A stretch of DNA of 64,000 nucleotides from CAYVQZ01 sp964453435 (GCA_964453435.1 CAYVQZ010000011.1:18966-82965); one strand, 5' to 3'; numbered from the stretch's first letter, positions 35,846 to 45,411 are shown. Program-made: numbers and translations. Notes: generated from the sequence alone by a model not told the origin.

Positions 35846-37324
35846 TTATGACACCGGATGCGCCTTTCGCGCCATCGCGTGTTCATAGAGGCTCAAATAG
35901 TCAGCGGCCGCCCGGTCCCACGAAAAATCGGCTTGCATTCCGTTCTGCATCATTCGAAGCCAGTCGCCTTTTCGATGGGTGTAATAGTGAATCGCTCCGG
36001 CCAGCGCTTCACCGAAGGCCTGCGGAGTGGGCTCATAAAACTTGAACCCGTTCCCTTCTCCGGTGTCGGGATTGTATTCACGCACGGTGTCGTCCAGTCC
36101 GCCGGTTCCGCGCACAACGGGAACGGCTCCGTATCGAAGGCTGAACATCTGGTTCAGGCCGCATGGTTCGTAAAGCGAGGGCATAACGAACATATCGGCT
36201 GCGGCTTCCACCCGGTGCACCACGGAGGAGTCGTATGATATGTGTTCGCCGACGATTGCCGCAAATTTGCCCGCATATCTGCTTGCGAGATTGCGCGCCC
36301 TGTCTTCGGCGGCCGGGTCGCCGGCGCCCACGAGCAGGAATTGCACGTCCACATCCGCAAGCGCGTCAATCACCGCATCGATGAGGTGCATTCCCTTTTG
36401 GACGCTCAGCCGCATAATGGTTGCAAGAAGGGGAACATCATCCCTCGGGGCGAGCCCGAGTTGGGATTGGACATGCCGTTTGCAGACCGCCTTGCCCGAC
36501 AGGTCATCCACATGATACCGAGAGGGGATGAACGGGTCCGTGGCGGGGTTCCACTCGTCCGTATCGATGCCGTTGAGAATGCCGAACAGGTCGCCGGCGC
36601 GATGTCGGAACAACTCCTCCAGGCCATGGCCATGAGGCGCGAACTTGATTTCTTCGCTGTACCTGGGACTGACCGTGGTGATGATGTCGGAGCACATAAC
36701 GCCGATTCTCAGGAAATTCAATTCGTCCCCCTGCGTGAAGCCGAATGCGGGGTCGGTCAGGTTGCTCGGCAGGCCGGCATGCGCGAATTCCTGCATGTGG
36801 AATCGTCCCTGATACCCCGGGTTATGGACCGTAAGAACGGTCGTGACGGGCAGAGGGCGTATATAGGTGTTGTAAGCCAGCACGTAGGCGGGGATGAGCG
36901 CGGTGTGCCAATCGTGACAATGAAGGACATCCGGCCAAAAATTCAACTTGTTGCACAGTTCGACTACCGCCCGCGAAAAGAAAATGAACCGTTCCGCATT
37001 ATCCGGATAGTCCCGTCCGTGTTCCTGGTATGGATAGGTTCTCCCGAAATACCTCGGGTTGGATAGGAGGTACACCGGAACATCGCCGGCGCACTGCCAC
37101 ACTTCCGCCCATTCGGCGCCGCCTCCTACCGGCACTTCAGCAGCGAAACCCGTCGGAACGACGCGCCCGTTCGCCGTGTCGATGCAGCCGTATTTCGGTA
37201 GAACAACAGAGACGTCCGCCCGCCCCGATTTCTGCAGGACCCGGGGCAGGTTGCCGACGACATCGGCCAGCCCGCCCGTTTTGACGAACGGAACCCCTTC
37301 CGACGCTGCAAATAATACCTTCAT
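35846..37324 (-). CDS. glgA: Glycogen (starch) synthase, ADP-glucose-type
   Basis: A GT5 glycosyltransferase of 492 residues that extends alpha-1,4-glucan from ADP-glucose. The N-terminal donor-site loop VKTGGLADVVGNLP, HCHDWHTALIP, VHNPGYQG and the C-terminal MPSLYEPCGLNQMF and GTGGLDDTV are all present. ATG 37324 with GGAGGG seven bases upstream is the start; codons upstream to 37384 are noncoding. It is the last gene of a minus-strand group with an amidohydrolase and an unknown protein. Neither glgC nor glgB is in the window. Confidence 0.95.
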   Translation of the reverse strand: MKVLFAASEGVPFVKTGGLADVVGNLPRVLQKSGRADVSVVLPKYGCIDTANGRVVPTGFAAEVPVGGGAEWAEVWQCAGDVPVYLLSNPRYFGRTYPYQEHGRDYPDNAERFIFFSRAVVELCNKLNFWPDVLHCHDWHTALIPAYVLAYNTYIRPLPVTTVLTVHNPGYQGRFHMQEFAHAGLPSNLTDPAFGFTQGDELNFLRIGVMCSDIITTVSPRYSEEIKFAPHGHGLEELFRHRAGDLFGILNGIDTDEWNPATDPFIPSRYHVDDLSGKAVCKRHVQSQLGLAPRDDVPLLATIMRLSVQKGMHLIDAVIDALADVDVQFLLVGAGDPAAEDRARNLASRYAGKFAAIVGEHISYDSSVVHRVEAAADMFVMPSLYEPCGLNQMFSLRYGAVPVVRGTGGLDDTVREYNPDTGEGNGFKFYEPTPQAFGEALAGAIHYYTHRKGDWLRMMQNGMQADFSWDRAAADYLSLYEHAMARKAHPVS

Positions 37325-37387
37325 CTCCGTGCCCTCCGAATGGTCTGGTCTTCCGGTTATGAGGCGCTCGCCGCACCCGCGCACCGG

Positions 37388-38239
37388 CTAGTCGCCGAGA
37401 CCGAGCCCGAACACCTTGTCTGCAGTCCTCCAGCAGATATTATCTCGGTGCGGTCTTTCGAGCGAGCGGACAGCCTCGACTCTCCAAAAATATTTGTCTT
37501 CGGGAAAAATTCGGTCGCTCCCGAACATCAGGCGGCTGCTGTCTGTCCGTTCCAGAAGATAATTCAGAACGCCCGGCTCTCGCGAACCTTCGGCTTCATG
37601 CAACTGCAATCCCTCGAGTTCAACGAAAACGTTTTCCCACAGGTCTATCAAGGCCGGAATTGTCTGCAGATGCCCTCCGCCGGCATGCAGACACACGAGC
37701 TTCAGTTTCGGAAAGAGGGAGCAAACCTTTGCAAAATATACCGGGTTGCTGAGTTGTTCCATTGCCGGATCGCCGCCCGTGTGAAACTGGATAGGAAGAT
37801 TCTGCTCCTCGCAGTACTCGTAGAGCGGAAAGAATTCCTTCTGCGCCGGGTGGTGACCAAGGTAGGGATACAGAGTCTTTAAAGACTTCACAATGTGTCG
37901 CTTACCGGCGACCGTTTCTCGCACGCTTTTCAAACTTTTCTCCGGATTGCGCGAATCGAAAATGACCGCCGCAAAGAGCTTCGCCCGGCTTGTTTCCGTG
38001 TGCCGCTCAAAAACATCAAGGTTTCCCGGAGTGACCACAACCGACGCATCCACCCCCGCCCGCTCCATGTCCTTCAAGAGACTTTCGATGGGCTCTTCCA
38101 TTTCCTCGGACGCCGGCTTCCTGAAAATAGCCGACAGTCCCCTGCGAAAAAACTCCGCCTGCGCGGAGAACGGAACACAGTGCACGTGGGCGTCAATCAA
38201 TTTCAATGAAACAACCTTTCTGCTCTCTCTCACTGGCAC
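37388..38239 (-). CDS. Amidohydrolase-family TIM-barrel protein
   Basis: A 283-residue metal-dependent hydrolase of the 'amidohydrolase 2' group, which includes decarboxylases and lactonases. It has IDAHVHC near the N-terminus, LPIQFHTGGDP and CLHAGGGHL for the later histidines, and MFGSDRIFP with the conserved aspartate. The stop of the preceding gene lies at 38240, so ATG 38239 abuts it; TTG 38206 with AAAGG upstream is another possible start, closer to the conserved LIDAHVH. Substrate is unknown. It is likely cotranscribed with its two neighbours. Confidence 0.82.
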   Translation of the reverse strand: MPVRESRKVVSLKLIDAHVHCVPFSAQAEFFRRGLSAIFRKPASEEMEEPIESLLKDMERAGVDASVVVTPGNLDVFERHTETSRAKLFAAVIFDSRNPEKSLKSVRETVAGKRHIVKSLKTLYPYLGHHPAQKEFFPLYEYCEEQNLPIQFHTGGDPAMEQLSNPVYFAKVCSLFPKLKLVCLHAGGGHLQTIPALIDLWENVFVELEGLQLHEAEGSREPGVLNYLLERTDSSRLMFGSDRIFPEDKYFWRVEAVRSLERPHRDNICWRTADKVFGLGLGD

Positions 38240-38989
38240 TCAGCCGCCTGCGGTATACGTGCCGTATCCCTGGTACACCTCTTCGCTGTCGTTCAACGGC
38301 CATCTCTCGGGAGTTCGATAACAGTGTACCACGTGCCAGCCCTGGATAATATGAGCGCCGCGGGGCGCCCAGAGCCGCCCCCGAAACTTTCGAGGAAGCG
38401 GTATCGGCTGAAGCATGCGCCATTTCTCTCCGGCAAACCGCAAAAGGTTCTGGTAGTCATAGATGCGAAACGACCTGAATTCACTGTCATGTCCGTACCA
38501 CTCGATGAAACGCGGTTCCTCGGTCGGTGTGTACATCATGGTGTCTATGTCGCCGATTCCCCAGTGCGCGCATACTGCCAAGACCGTCCCGGTCCAGTCC
38601 GTGTACTCGACCTCCCACGAAACTATTTCCTCCGCGTACACGTCGCTGTAATGGGTTTGTCCGTTGACTTGCGCTTCGAAGAAGTGGTAGAACATAAAGG
38701 TGTCGGAATTAATCCCGTACTGGCCGTTCGTATATCCCTCGGGCACCTTGATAATCTTTTCGCGGACGCCTGGCGGCAGAGGCCACACGGTCTTTGTTTC
38801 GCCTCGGCCCTCGTGGGGAGAGACGCGCCCCTTCCCCTCGATCCGCTCCGCCTGGGTAGACATGGTTCGAACCTGACGGAACCGGTCCCAGTGCGGTGGA
38901 GCGCCACGCGGGCCCCACGCGTAGTGAATTCGTACCTCGCTCACATCGGGAACCGGATCCTGCCATGTCTTTTTCAAATACCAGAACAT
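38240..38989 (-). CDS. Unrecognised 249-residue protein in the glgA group
   Basis: I do not recognise this protein. It begins at ATG 38989, with AAAGGAG nine bases upstream, and its stop abuts the amidohydrolase start. It is rich in tryptophan and tyrosine (for example MFWYLKKTWQDP, HYAWGPRGAPPHWDRF, FMFYHFF, EWYGHDSEFR, GWHVVHCY), which would suit a carbohydrate-binding beta-sandwich, and it has no signal peptide or membrane segment. Its place upstream of an amidohydrolase and glycogen synthase hints at glucan metabolism, but that is guesswork. Tight spacing and good codon structure argue that it is real. Confidence 0.75.
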   Translation of the reverse strand: MFWYLKKTWQDPVPDVSEVRIHYAWGPRGAPPHWDRFRQVRTMSTQAERIEGKGRVSPHEGRGETKTVWPLPPGVREKIIKVPEGYTNGQYGINSDTFMFYHFFEAQVNGQTHYSDVYAEEIVSWEVEYTDWTGTVLAVCAHWGIGDIDTMMYTPTEEPRFIEWYGHDSEFRSFRIYDYQNLLRFAGEKWRMLQPIPLPRKFRGRLWAPRGAHIIQGWHVVHCYRTPERWPLNDSEEVYQGYGTYTAGG

Positions 38990-39560
38990 GGTATGTTGCT
39001 CCTTTCCTCGGGAACGAGCTTTGTCCACGGATGTTTTCTTCCGAATGTCCTGTTGTCCCGCTTTTCAATCTGACGGTGGTGGCTGCTGGGAATCGAACAC
39101 TGTGGATGTGTGGGAATGCTTTCGAGGTTCTGAAAACGTTAAGCTTGGTTATCTCAAACCTGTTCCACGGGGGGGGATTGTTTCCCCACGGCGCCTGTTG
39201 CCTGTATCTTTCCGACAAGCGGACACTCAGAATTGATGACAAAAACTTTTAAAATCAACTATGCACTCATCTCTCCCGATTCGCAAGACCCCGAGGATCG
39301 AGCGTTGCCGCCAATGCAGAGCGTGTGTTCAAAGGGCAGGATAACTCGTAAAGTTCGGACTGTCGAAGACAAGCATATGCGGGTGGTTCGCCAAGGAGGA
39401 CATGCTCGTGCCCCCGCTTCGGATGGAGCCAGATCGAGGCTGTCGCCATGTTCTTCCGGTTCCCTGGGAACGGTGGCCCAGCGGTTGGCGCACGGGCGGC
39501 ATGCCGTGTTGACCCCCCCTGAAAGGTTGTGATAGAATAAGTTGTAAGTTAAGGTGATTT
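38990..39560. other. Divergent intergenic region
   Basis: These 571 bases lie between two diverging transcription units. The only feature I can support is the promoter at 39509-39538. Open frames here lack ribosome sites and protein-like composition. Confidence 0.5.
39509..39538 (+). promoter_or_regulatory. Sigma-70-type promoter for the two-component operon
   Basis: TTGACC (39509-39514) is separated by 18 bases from TAGAAT (39533-39538), ending 23 bases before the kinase start codon. Confidence 0.55.
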
Positions 39561-41648
39561 ATGAAGATAAGCGCTATCTTACAGCCGCCGCGCTCCCAGC
39601 GGGAATTATCCGCGCTCTTGGTTATTGCGTGCGTTTTTGCTTTTATGGCGGGGGCTGAAGCGCCAGCGGTGGCGGATGACGTTGCGCCCGTCCCAAACGG
39701 GAAGGGAGTAATCGTAATCGCCTGTAATGCGAACTATCCTCCATATGAATATTTCAATTCTTTGAAGGGCAGGTTTGAAGGCTTCAACGTGGAAGTGTTG
39801 AATGCATTGGCCGAAAATCTGGGAAAAAACGTTCAGTATATCAACATGAGCAAGGCAGAAGGGCTTTCCGCGCTCCGCGCGGGCAAGGTAGATGGGGTCC
39901 TCGGTGTCGCATACAGCATCGAGCGGGATGACGCTTTCGATTTCACGAGCCCGATTTGCATTATTTCCGATGTGATCTTCGTTCGGAAAGATGCCACGGA
40001 TATCAGCAGCATGGTGGACCTGGAAGGACGCACCGTGGCAGTGGTTCAGGGCGATTTTATCGGAGAGGTGCTTCGGAGAGGCAAACGAGCGCACATTGTG
40101 GAAACCGAATCTTACGAAAAGTCGCTCTGGCTGCTAGAACGAGGAGATGTCGCCGCCTTCGCAGGCAGTCAGTTGACCGGCCAGTACTTGATAAATAAGA
40201 TCGGGCTGCGAAACATCGAGATTGTGGGCTCGCCTATCCATCAAGTCGGTTATTGTATTGCGATTCAAGAGGGAAACCACACACTGATGTCATCGCTTGA
40301 AAAAGCGCTGAATGCGATCACGGAAAGCGGGGAATATGGGCGGATTTATGAGGATTGGTTCGGAGAAGGCCTGCAACGTAAATCTGCGGTCAGCCGTATT
40401 ATCCTTTGGACTCTGGGCATAATCATCTCCGTGTTCGGATTCGTCGGCTGGATCGTGAACCGCCGGCTCAGGCATAAAGTGGAGATGAGCGCTCGGGAAT
40501 TGGCGGAGAGCCGCACACGGTTCCAGCGAAAAGCCGATGAATATATTTCGTTGTTCGAGGGGGCAAACGACGCCATATTTATTATCGACCCGACCGACGG
40601 CTGCTTCCTCGATGTAAATCGCAAAGCGGAAGAATTAACCGGCTACCCGCGGAAGGAACTGCTTCGAATGTGCATGCGAGACATTCACCTGCCCCGCGAC
40701 GCCACCCGAGTGGATAAAAGGCTGGCTCAGATACTCTCGGAAGGGTCGGCAAGCTTCGACGATGCGCCAATGCTCAGAAAGGATGGCTCGGTTGCCCTTG
40801 TGGATATCAGTGCGAGCCTGATCGAGTATTCCGGCAGAACAGTGTGCCAGAGCTTCATCCGTGACGTTACGGAGAGACGACTGCTCGAACGGCAACTGGT
40901 CCAGACGGAGAAACTCGCGTCGGTCGGCACGTTTACCGCCGGGCTCGCCCACGAAATACGGAATCCTTTGAACTCCGCGAATTTGCAGTTGCTCTTGCTG
41001 GAGAGGAGAATTCGGGATGGTTCGTCGAGGACCTCGGAAGCGGAGGCTCTGCAACTCATCAACATCGTTCGCGAAGAAGTATCCCGCCTGGACAATCTTG
41101 TAACGGAGTTTCTCTTCTTTGCGAAACCGTTGAGTCTCGACTTCCATCCCGCCAATCTCCACCGGATTCTCGACGACGTTTTTGCGCTTTTCCATGCCAG
41201 GATGACACAAAACGACATTACTCTGGACCGTGAGTACACCGACGATTTGCCTTTGCTGTCCCTCGATCGGGAAAAGATGAAACAAGCCCTCATCAACATC
41301 GTGCAGAACTCAATCGAGGCGATGCCCCACGGAGGACGGCTGAAGGTTGCGACCCGCATACGACAAAAAAGGGTAATTCTGACAATCGAGGACACGGGCG
41401 CAGGCATTCCCGAAAATGACCTCGACAGAGTCTTCGAGGTTTTCTACACAAGCAAGGAGAAAGGAACGGGGCTCGGGCTGCCGATATCGTTCCATATCAT
41501 CGAACTGCACGGGGGCACATTCGAGATTCAGAGCGCTCCTGATGTCGGAACAAGATGCGTTATTACCTTGGCGGTAGGTCCCGCAAAGTATCAGCCTCTG
41601 AGAAGGGAGCATGTGCCAGGTGCTCGACGCTACGATACTGGTCGTTGA
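39561..41648 (+). CDS. Solute-binding-domain sensor histidine kinase (SBP_bac_3-PAS-HisKA)
   Basis: A 695-residue membrane kinase. After a signal/anchor segment (LSALLVIACVFAFMAGAEA) comes a periplasmic amino-acid-type solute-binding domain (about residues 50-275; CNANYPPYEY, ALRAGKVDGVLG, GYCIAI, YGRIYEDWFG). One membrane helix (IILWTLGIIISVFGFVGWIV) leads to a PAS domain (DAIFIIDPTDGCFLDVN), the HisKA box GLAHEIRNPLNS and HATPase motifs NIVQNSIEA and GTGLGLPISFH. It should sense a small nutrient in the periplasm. AAGGTGA precedes ATG 39561. The cognate regulator overlaps its 3' end by 38 bases. Confidence 0.93.
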   Translation: MKISAILQPPRSQRELSALLVIACVFAFMAGAEAPAVADDVAPVPNGKGVIVIACNANYPPYEYFNSLKGRFEGFNVEVLNALAENLGKNVQYINMSKAEGLSALRAGKVDGVLGVAYSIERDDAFDFTSPICIISDVIFVRKDATDISSMVDLEGRTVAVVQGDFIGEVLRRGKRAHIVETESYEKSLWLLERGDVAAFAGSQLTGQYLINKIGLRNIEIVGSPIHQVGYCIAIQEGNHTLMSSLEKALNAITESGEYGRIYEDWFGEGLQRKSAVSRIILWTLGIIISVFGFVGWIVNRRLRHKVEMSARELAESRTRFQRKADEYISLFEGANDAIFIIDPTDGCFLDVNRKAEELTGYPRKELLRMCMRDIHLPRDATRVDKRLAQILSEGSASFDDAPMLRKDGSVALVDISASLIEYSGRTVCQSFIRDVTERRLLERQLVQTEKLASVGTFTAGLAHEIRNPLNSANLQLLLLERRIRDGSSRTSEAEALQLINIVREEVSRLDNLVTEFLFFAKPLSLDFHPANLHRILDDVFALFHARMTQNDITLDREYTDDLPLLSLDREKMKQALINIVQNSIEAMPHGGRLKVATRIRQKRVILTIEDTGAGIPENDLDRVFEVFYTSKEKGTGLGLPISFHIIELHGGTFEIQSAPDVGTRCVITLAVGPAKYQPLRREHVPGARRYDTGR

Positions 41649-42963
41649 CGACGAAAAAAACACTCGCGAAGCGCTTTCCACCATCCTGCGGGAAGACGGG
41701 TATGATGTGCTCACGGCAGCGGACGGCTACCAGGCAATGAACATCATAACCGGAGACCTGCCCGACCTGATCCTGGCCGACCTGAAAATGCCCGGAATGG
41801 ACGGACTCGAATTGCTTTCCCGCACCCGACTGAAGGGATTCGATATCCCGTTTGTCATGATGACGGCATACGGAACGGTTGAAAGCGCTGTCGAAGCGAT
41901 GAAGAAGGGGACGGAAGACTACATCACAAAACCTATCAATATAGAAGAGCTCCAAATCCAAATCAAGAAAATACTGGCTCACAGAAAACTTGTTCGCGAG
42001 GCGAAAGATCTGCGTGAGCGGCTGCGCGACAAGTACAAGTTCGAAAACATTGTCGGAAGCAGCCCGCAAATGCAGGCTGTCTTTAAAACAGTGGAGCAAG
42101 TGGCCTCGAGCCGCGCCACCATCTTGATTACGGGTGAAAGCGGCACCGGCAAAGAACTCATCGCTTCCGCTATCCATCAGAACGGCCCGCGCGTGGAGAA
42201 ACCTTTTGTCAAAGTCAATTGCAGCGCGCTCTCCGAGAGTCTGCTCGAAAGTGAACTGTTCGGCCACGAAAGAGGAGCCTTTACCGGAGCCGTCGCGACC
42301 AGGCAGGGACGCTTCGAAATAGCCGAGGGGGGAACGATCTTCCTCGATGAAATAGGGGAGGTCAGTCCTTCGACCCAGGTTAAACTCCTCGGATTCCTGC
42401 AGGACAGAAAGTTCGAGAGAGTCGGCGGAAACCGAACCTTCGAGGTCGACGTCCGGCTCATCGCCGCAACGAACAAAGACCTGGAAAAAGCAGTCTCAGA
42501 AGGAACGTTTCGACAAGACCTGTACTATCGCATTAATGTCATCACGGTTAAGATGCCTCCGCTGAGAGAGCGAATCTCGGATGTTCCGCTGCTGGTGGAC
42601 CATTTCGTGAAAAAGTACGCAAAAGAAAACGGAAAGGAGATCGAGGGGGTGTCTCCGGATGCGCTCGCCACGCTTATGACGTACCGTTGGCCCGGCAACG
42701 TGCGCGAACTCGAGAATATGGTCGAGCGCGCCGTCGTGATGTGCAACGACAGAATCATCGGCCGACGCTTGTTCCCCGTCTCGCCCGAAACAAATTCGCC
42801 CGGCCTACCGGAAGGACCTCCCATACCCGGTTCCTCGCTCGAGGAAATAGAGAAATACGCCATCCAGAAAACCCTGGAGGCGGTGGGTGGCAATCGCACG
42901 AGAGCCGCCGAAATCCTGAAAGTCAGTCTCCGTAAGATTCAATACAAGCTTAAAGATTTTTGA
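41611..42963 (+). CDS. Sigma-54-dependent response regulator (NtrC family)
   Basis: A 450-residue regulator with a receiver domain (VVDDEKN acidic pocket, phospho-acceptor aspartate in LILADLKMPGMDG, MMTAYG, YITKPI), a sigma-54 AAA+ domain with Walker A GESGTGKE, the GAFTGA loop that contacts sigma-54, and arginine-finger region LRERISDVP, and a Fis-type helix-turn-helix tail (GGNRTRAAEILKVSLRKIQYKL). GAAGGGAG precedes ATG 41611. It overlaps the kinase gene by 38 bases, making them a partner pair. The presence of an intact GAFTGA shows that this organism uses sigma-54 promoters; none was found nearby. Confidence 0.95.
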   Translation: MCQVLDATILVVDDEKNTREALSTILREDGYDVLTAADGYQAMNIITGDLPDLILADLKMPGMDGLELLSRTRLKGFDIPFVMMTAYGTVESAVEAMKKGTEDYITKPINIEELQIQIKKILAHRKLVREAKDLRERLRDKYKFENIVGSSPQMQAVFKTVEQVASSRATILITGESGTGKELIASAIHQNGPRVEKPFVKVNCSALSESLLESELFGHERGAFTGAVATRQGRFEIAEGGTIFLDEIGEVSPSTQVKLLGFLQDRKFERVGGNRTFEVDVRLIAATNKDLEKAVSEGTFRQDLYYRINVITVKMPPLRERISDVPLLVDHFVKKYAKENGKEIEGVSPDALATLMTYRWPGNVRELENMVERAVVMCNDRIIGRRLFPVSPETNSPGLPEGPPIPGSSLEEIEKYAIQKTLEAVGGNRTRAAEILKVSLRKIQYKLKDF

Positions 42964-43040
42964 AAACCTTCCAACGGTCACGCGGTATAGCTTCGCGCCG
43001 ATGAGCAGACCCCGTATGAAAGCGAAAAGCGCCGGGAAAG

Positions 43041-43070
43041 TTGCAAATTCATCGGAGAACATGGTATACT
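43041..43070 (+). promoter_or_regulatory. Sigma-70-type promoter for rpmE-prfA
   Basis: TTGCAA (43041-43046), an 18-base spacer and TATACT (43065-43070) lie about 55 bases before rpmE. Confidence 0.6.
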
Positions 43071-43124
43071 TAAACGGTATGAGGGCGGCGTTTGCCGCCA
43101 TCTTTGTTGTGGAGGTGAGCCGAT

Positions 43125-43328
43125 TTGAAGAAGGAAATTCATCCCGCATATCATAATGTGACTATCACCTGCGCATGCGGAAACAGGATCGAAACGCAAT
43201 CGACGAAAAAGGAGATAGCGGTCGATATCTGTTCTAACTGTCACCCCTTTTTTACCGGCAAACAGAAGCTTGTCGACACGGAGGGGCGTGTGCAGAGGTT
43301 TCGCCGCCGTTATAATATCAAGGATTAG
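43125..43328 (+). CDS. rpmE: 50S ribosomal protein L31, zinc-binding form
   Basis: A 67-residue ribosomal protein. MKKEIHPAYHNVTITCACG and the cysteine pairs (CAC and CSNCHPF) mark the zinc-ribbon form of L31, followed by the typical HPFFTGKQKLVDTEGRV and a basic tail. The start is TTG 43125 with a strong GGAGGTGA eight bases upstream. rpmE followed by prfA and prmC is a widespread order for translation genes. Confidence 0.96.
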   Translation: MKKEIHPAYHNVTITCACGNRIETQSTKKEIAVDICSNCHPFFTGKQKLVDTEGRVQRFRRRYNIKD

Positions 43329-43433
43329 CTGTTTCGCAGCCGGGCTGTTCGCAAAGCAATTTGAGCCGCCTGGCTTGTTTTCTTTCAGGACAGATGCGCC
43401 CCGGTTCGCCGGTGTGGCCAAGGAGAGCAACGG

Positions 43434-44504
43434 ATGACCGTGCTCGAAAGAATACATAAGCTTGAGGAAAAGTATGACGAACTGAACAGGCTCATGAGCG
43501 ATCCCTCCGTCGCGGGGAATTCCGAAAAGTACCAGCAATACGCCGGGGAGCACGCGGACCTTTCGGTTTTTCTCGAGAAGGCTCGTTCATATCGGAAGCT
43601 GGTCGAAGACAGAGATGCGGCAGAGCAAATTTTGCAGAATGAGGCCGACGAGGAGTTGCGTCAGCTCGCGCTCGAGGAGAAGGACCATTTGGAAGAACAA
43701 ATTGCCGCGCTCGAACGCGAGATCAAGCTCCTGCTGGCGCCGCGTGACGAACGCGACAAGAAAGATGTGATCATGGAAATTCGGGCGGCAACCGGTGGAG
43801 AAGAGGCCGCCCTGTTCGCGGCAGACCTGTTCCGGATGTATGCCCGATATGCCGAGAAAGAGAAATGGCGGTGCGAGGTCCTGAACAGCAGCTCGACGGG
43901 CATCGGCGGGCTGAAAGAGGTTATCTTCTCGGTCGTGGGGAAAAATGTCTTTGGGGCATTGAAATTCGAAAGCGGTGTGCACAGGGTGCAGCGAGTGCCG
44001 GTGACCGAGGCGAGTGGAAGAATTCACACATCCACGGTTACGGTCGCCGTTTTGCCGGAGGCGGAGGAAGTCGAGATATCCATCGACCCCAGGGACCTGA
44101 AAATTGACGTTTTCCGCTCATCCGGCCCCGGCGGTCAGAGCGTCAACACCACGGACTCCGCTGTGCGGGTGACTCATCTGCCGACAGGGATGGTTGTCAC
44201 CTGTCAGGATGAAAAATCTCAGCACAAGAACAAAGCGCGCGCGCTTCGCGTCTTGCGCTCCCGATTGCTTGACGAGAAAGAGCGAGAACAGAGACGGGAA
44301 ATCTCGGCGGAGCGGCGCAGCCAGGTGGGCACCGGAGAGCGCAGCGAGCGCATACGAACGTACAACTTTCCTCAAAACCGGGTGACAGACCACCGGATCG
44401 GCCTTACCCTTCACAGGCTCGAGGCAATCCTTGACGGCGAGCTTGACGAAATCATCGATGAATTGCGACAGGCCGAAGAAGAGAAAAAGATGAAGGCGAT
44501 TTGA
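43434..44504 (+). CDS. prfA: Peptide chain release factor 1
   Basis: A 356-residue class I release factor recognising UAA and UAG. The peptidyl-tRNA hydrolysis motif GGQ is in SSGPGGQSVNTTDSAVR, preceded by GVHRVQRVPVTEASGRIHTS, and the RF-1 length and the C-terminal DHRIGLTLH agree. The stop-codon-reading region (EASGRIHTSTVTVAVLPE) is RF1-like. PrmC, which methylates this glutamine, is encoded directly downstream, starting two bases after the stop. Confidence 0.97.
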   Translation: MTVLERIHKLEEKYDELNRLMSDPSVAGNSEKYQQYAGEHADLSVFLEKARSYRKLVEDRDAAEQILQNEADEELRQLALEEKDHLEEQIAALEREIKLLLAPRDERDKKDVIMEIRAATGGEEAALFAADLFRMYARYAEKEKWRCEVLNSSSTGIGGLKEVIFSVVGKNVFGALKFESGVHRVQRVPVTEASGRIHTSTVTVAVLPEAEEVEISIDPRDLKIDVFRSSGPGGQSVNTTDSAVRVTHLPTGMVVTCQDEKSQHKNKARALRVLRSRLLDEKEREQRREISAERRSQVGTGERSERIRTYNFPQNRVTDHRIGLTLHRLEAILDGELDEIIDELRQAEEEKKMKAI

Positions 44505-44505
44505 T

Positions 44506-45411
44506 GTGAGCGCCTGCATGACATCCTTCCCGAAAGCTCACTCCATGCGAGTTGTCGATGCGCTGCATGAGGCAGAAACCCTCCTTCGTAATACCCGCGT
44601 GACCGAGACGCCGCGCCTCGACAGCGAGGTGTTGCTTGCCGATGCGCTTGGCGTAGACCGGGCGCGCCTGATTGCATCCCATCTCGGTTTGCTGGCCGGT
44701 CCTGAGCGAACCCGGTATTTCTCTCATGTTCTGCGACGGTCACAGGGTGAACCGGTCGCGTACATAATCGGAACAAAAGAATTCATGGGATACGCTTTTT
44801 GCGTCGACCGCCGCGTGTTGATTCCGCGACCCGAGACCGAGACGCTGGTCGAGCACGTCGTGCGCATCGTAACTTCGGGCAAGCGGCGTGACTGCACGGC
44901 ACTCGATATCGGAACCGGCTCGGGCTGTATTGCGATATCGCTGGCCTTGTTTCTTCCCCGGCTTGCAGTTCACGCCGTTGACCTCTCATCGGAAGCGATT
45001 GAAGTAGCCGGAATAAATGCCGAAAAGCACGGCGTCGCGGACCGAATCACGTTCCACACCGGCGACCTGTACGCCGCCTTACCCGGATCCGTGAAGGAAT
45101 CATTCGGTTTCATCGTTTCAAATCCCCCGTATGTTTCAGACGCCGACTACGGAATTCTTGCCGATAATGTGCGGCTGTATGAACCCTCTGTCGCGCTGAG
45201 AAGCGGGCCGGACGGGTTGGACTTGATAAGCCGAATCGTTGCGAAAGCCGACCAATATCTGGTCAAAGACGGTTTCCTCGCAATCGAAGTAGGGGAAACC
45301 CAGGCGGAGATTGTTTCGGCGCTTATCCGTGCAACCGGCGCATTGGAAGCGGTGGAGATTGTTGCTGATCTGTCGGGGAAGCCGAGGATTGTGGTGAGTC
45401 GGAGAGTGTAA
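44506..45411 (+). CDS. prmC: Release factor glutamine N5-methyltransferase
   Basis: A SAM-dependent methyltransferase that modifies the GGQ glutamine of release factors. In the 301-residue protein PRLDSEVLLADALG and YIIGTKEFMGYAF mark the N-terminal helical domain, LDIGTGSGCIAISLA is the SAM-binding loop and NPPYVSD the catalytic motif. GTG 44506 lies one base after the prfA stop; in-frame ATGs at 44518 and 44545 are possible later starts, the last fitting MRVVDALHEAE. The stop overlaps the next start by one base. Confidence 0.95.
   Translation: MSACMTSFPKAHSMRVVDALHEAETLLRNTRVTETPRLDSEVLLADALGVDRARLIASHLGLLAGPERTRYFSHVLRRSQGEPVAYIIGTKEFMGYAFCVDRRVLIPRPETETLVEHVVRIVTSGKRRDCTALDIGTGSGCIAISLALFLPRLAVHAVDLSSEAIEVAGINAEKHGVADRITFHTGDLYAALPGSVKESFGFIVSNPPYVSDADYGILADNVRLYEPSVALRSGPDGLDLISRIVAKADQYLVKDGFLAIEVGETQAEIVSALIRATGALEAVEIVADLSGKPRIVVSRRV

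Noticed and set aside
39078..39115. Sequence resembling the T-arm and CCA end of a tRNA on the minus strand (TTCGATTCCC and a CCACCA)
   Set aside because: The T-stem does not pair, no D- or anticodon arm can be folded upstream, and the acceptor stem has no partner.
39233..39532. 99-codon + strand open frame in the gap before the solute-sensing kinase
   Set aside because: No ribosome site, no family similarity that I can see, and an Arg/Ser-rich composition typical of chance frames.
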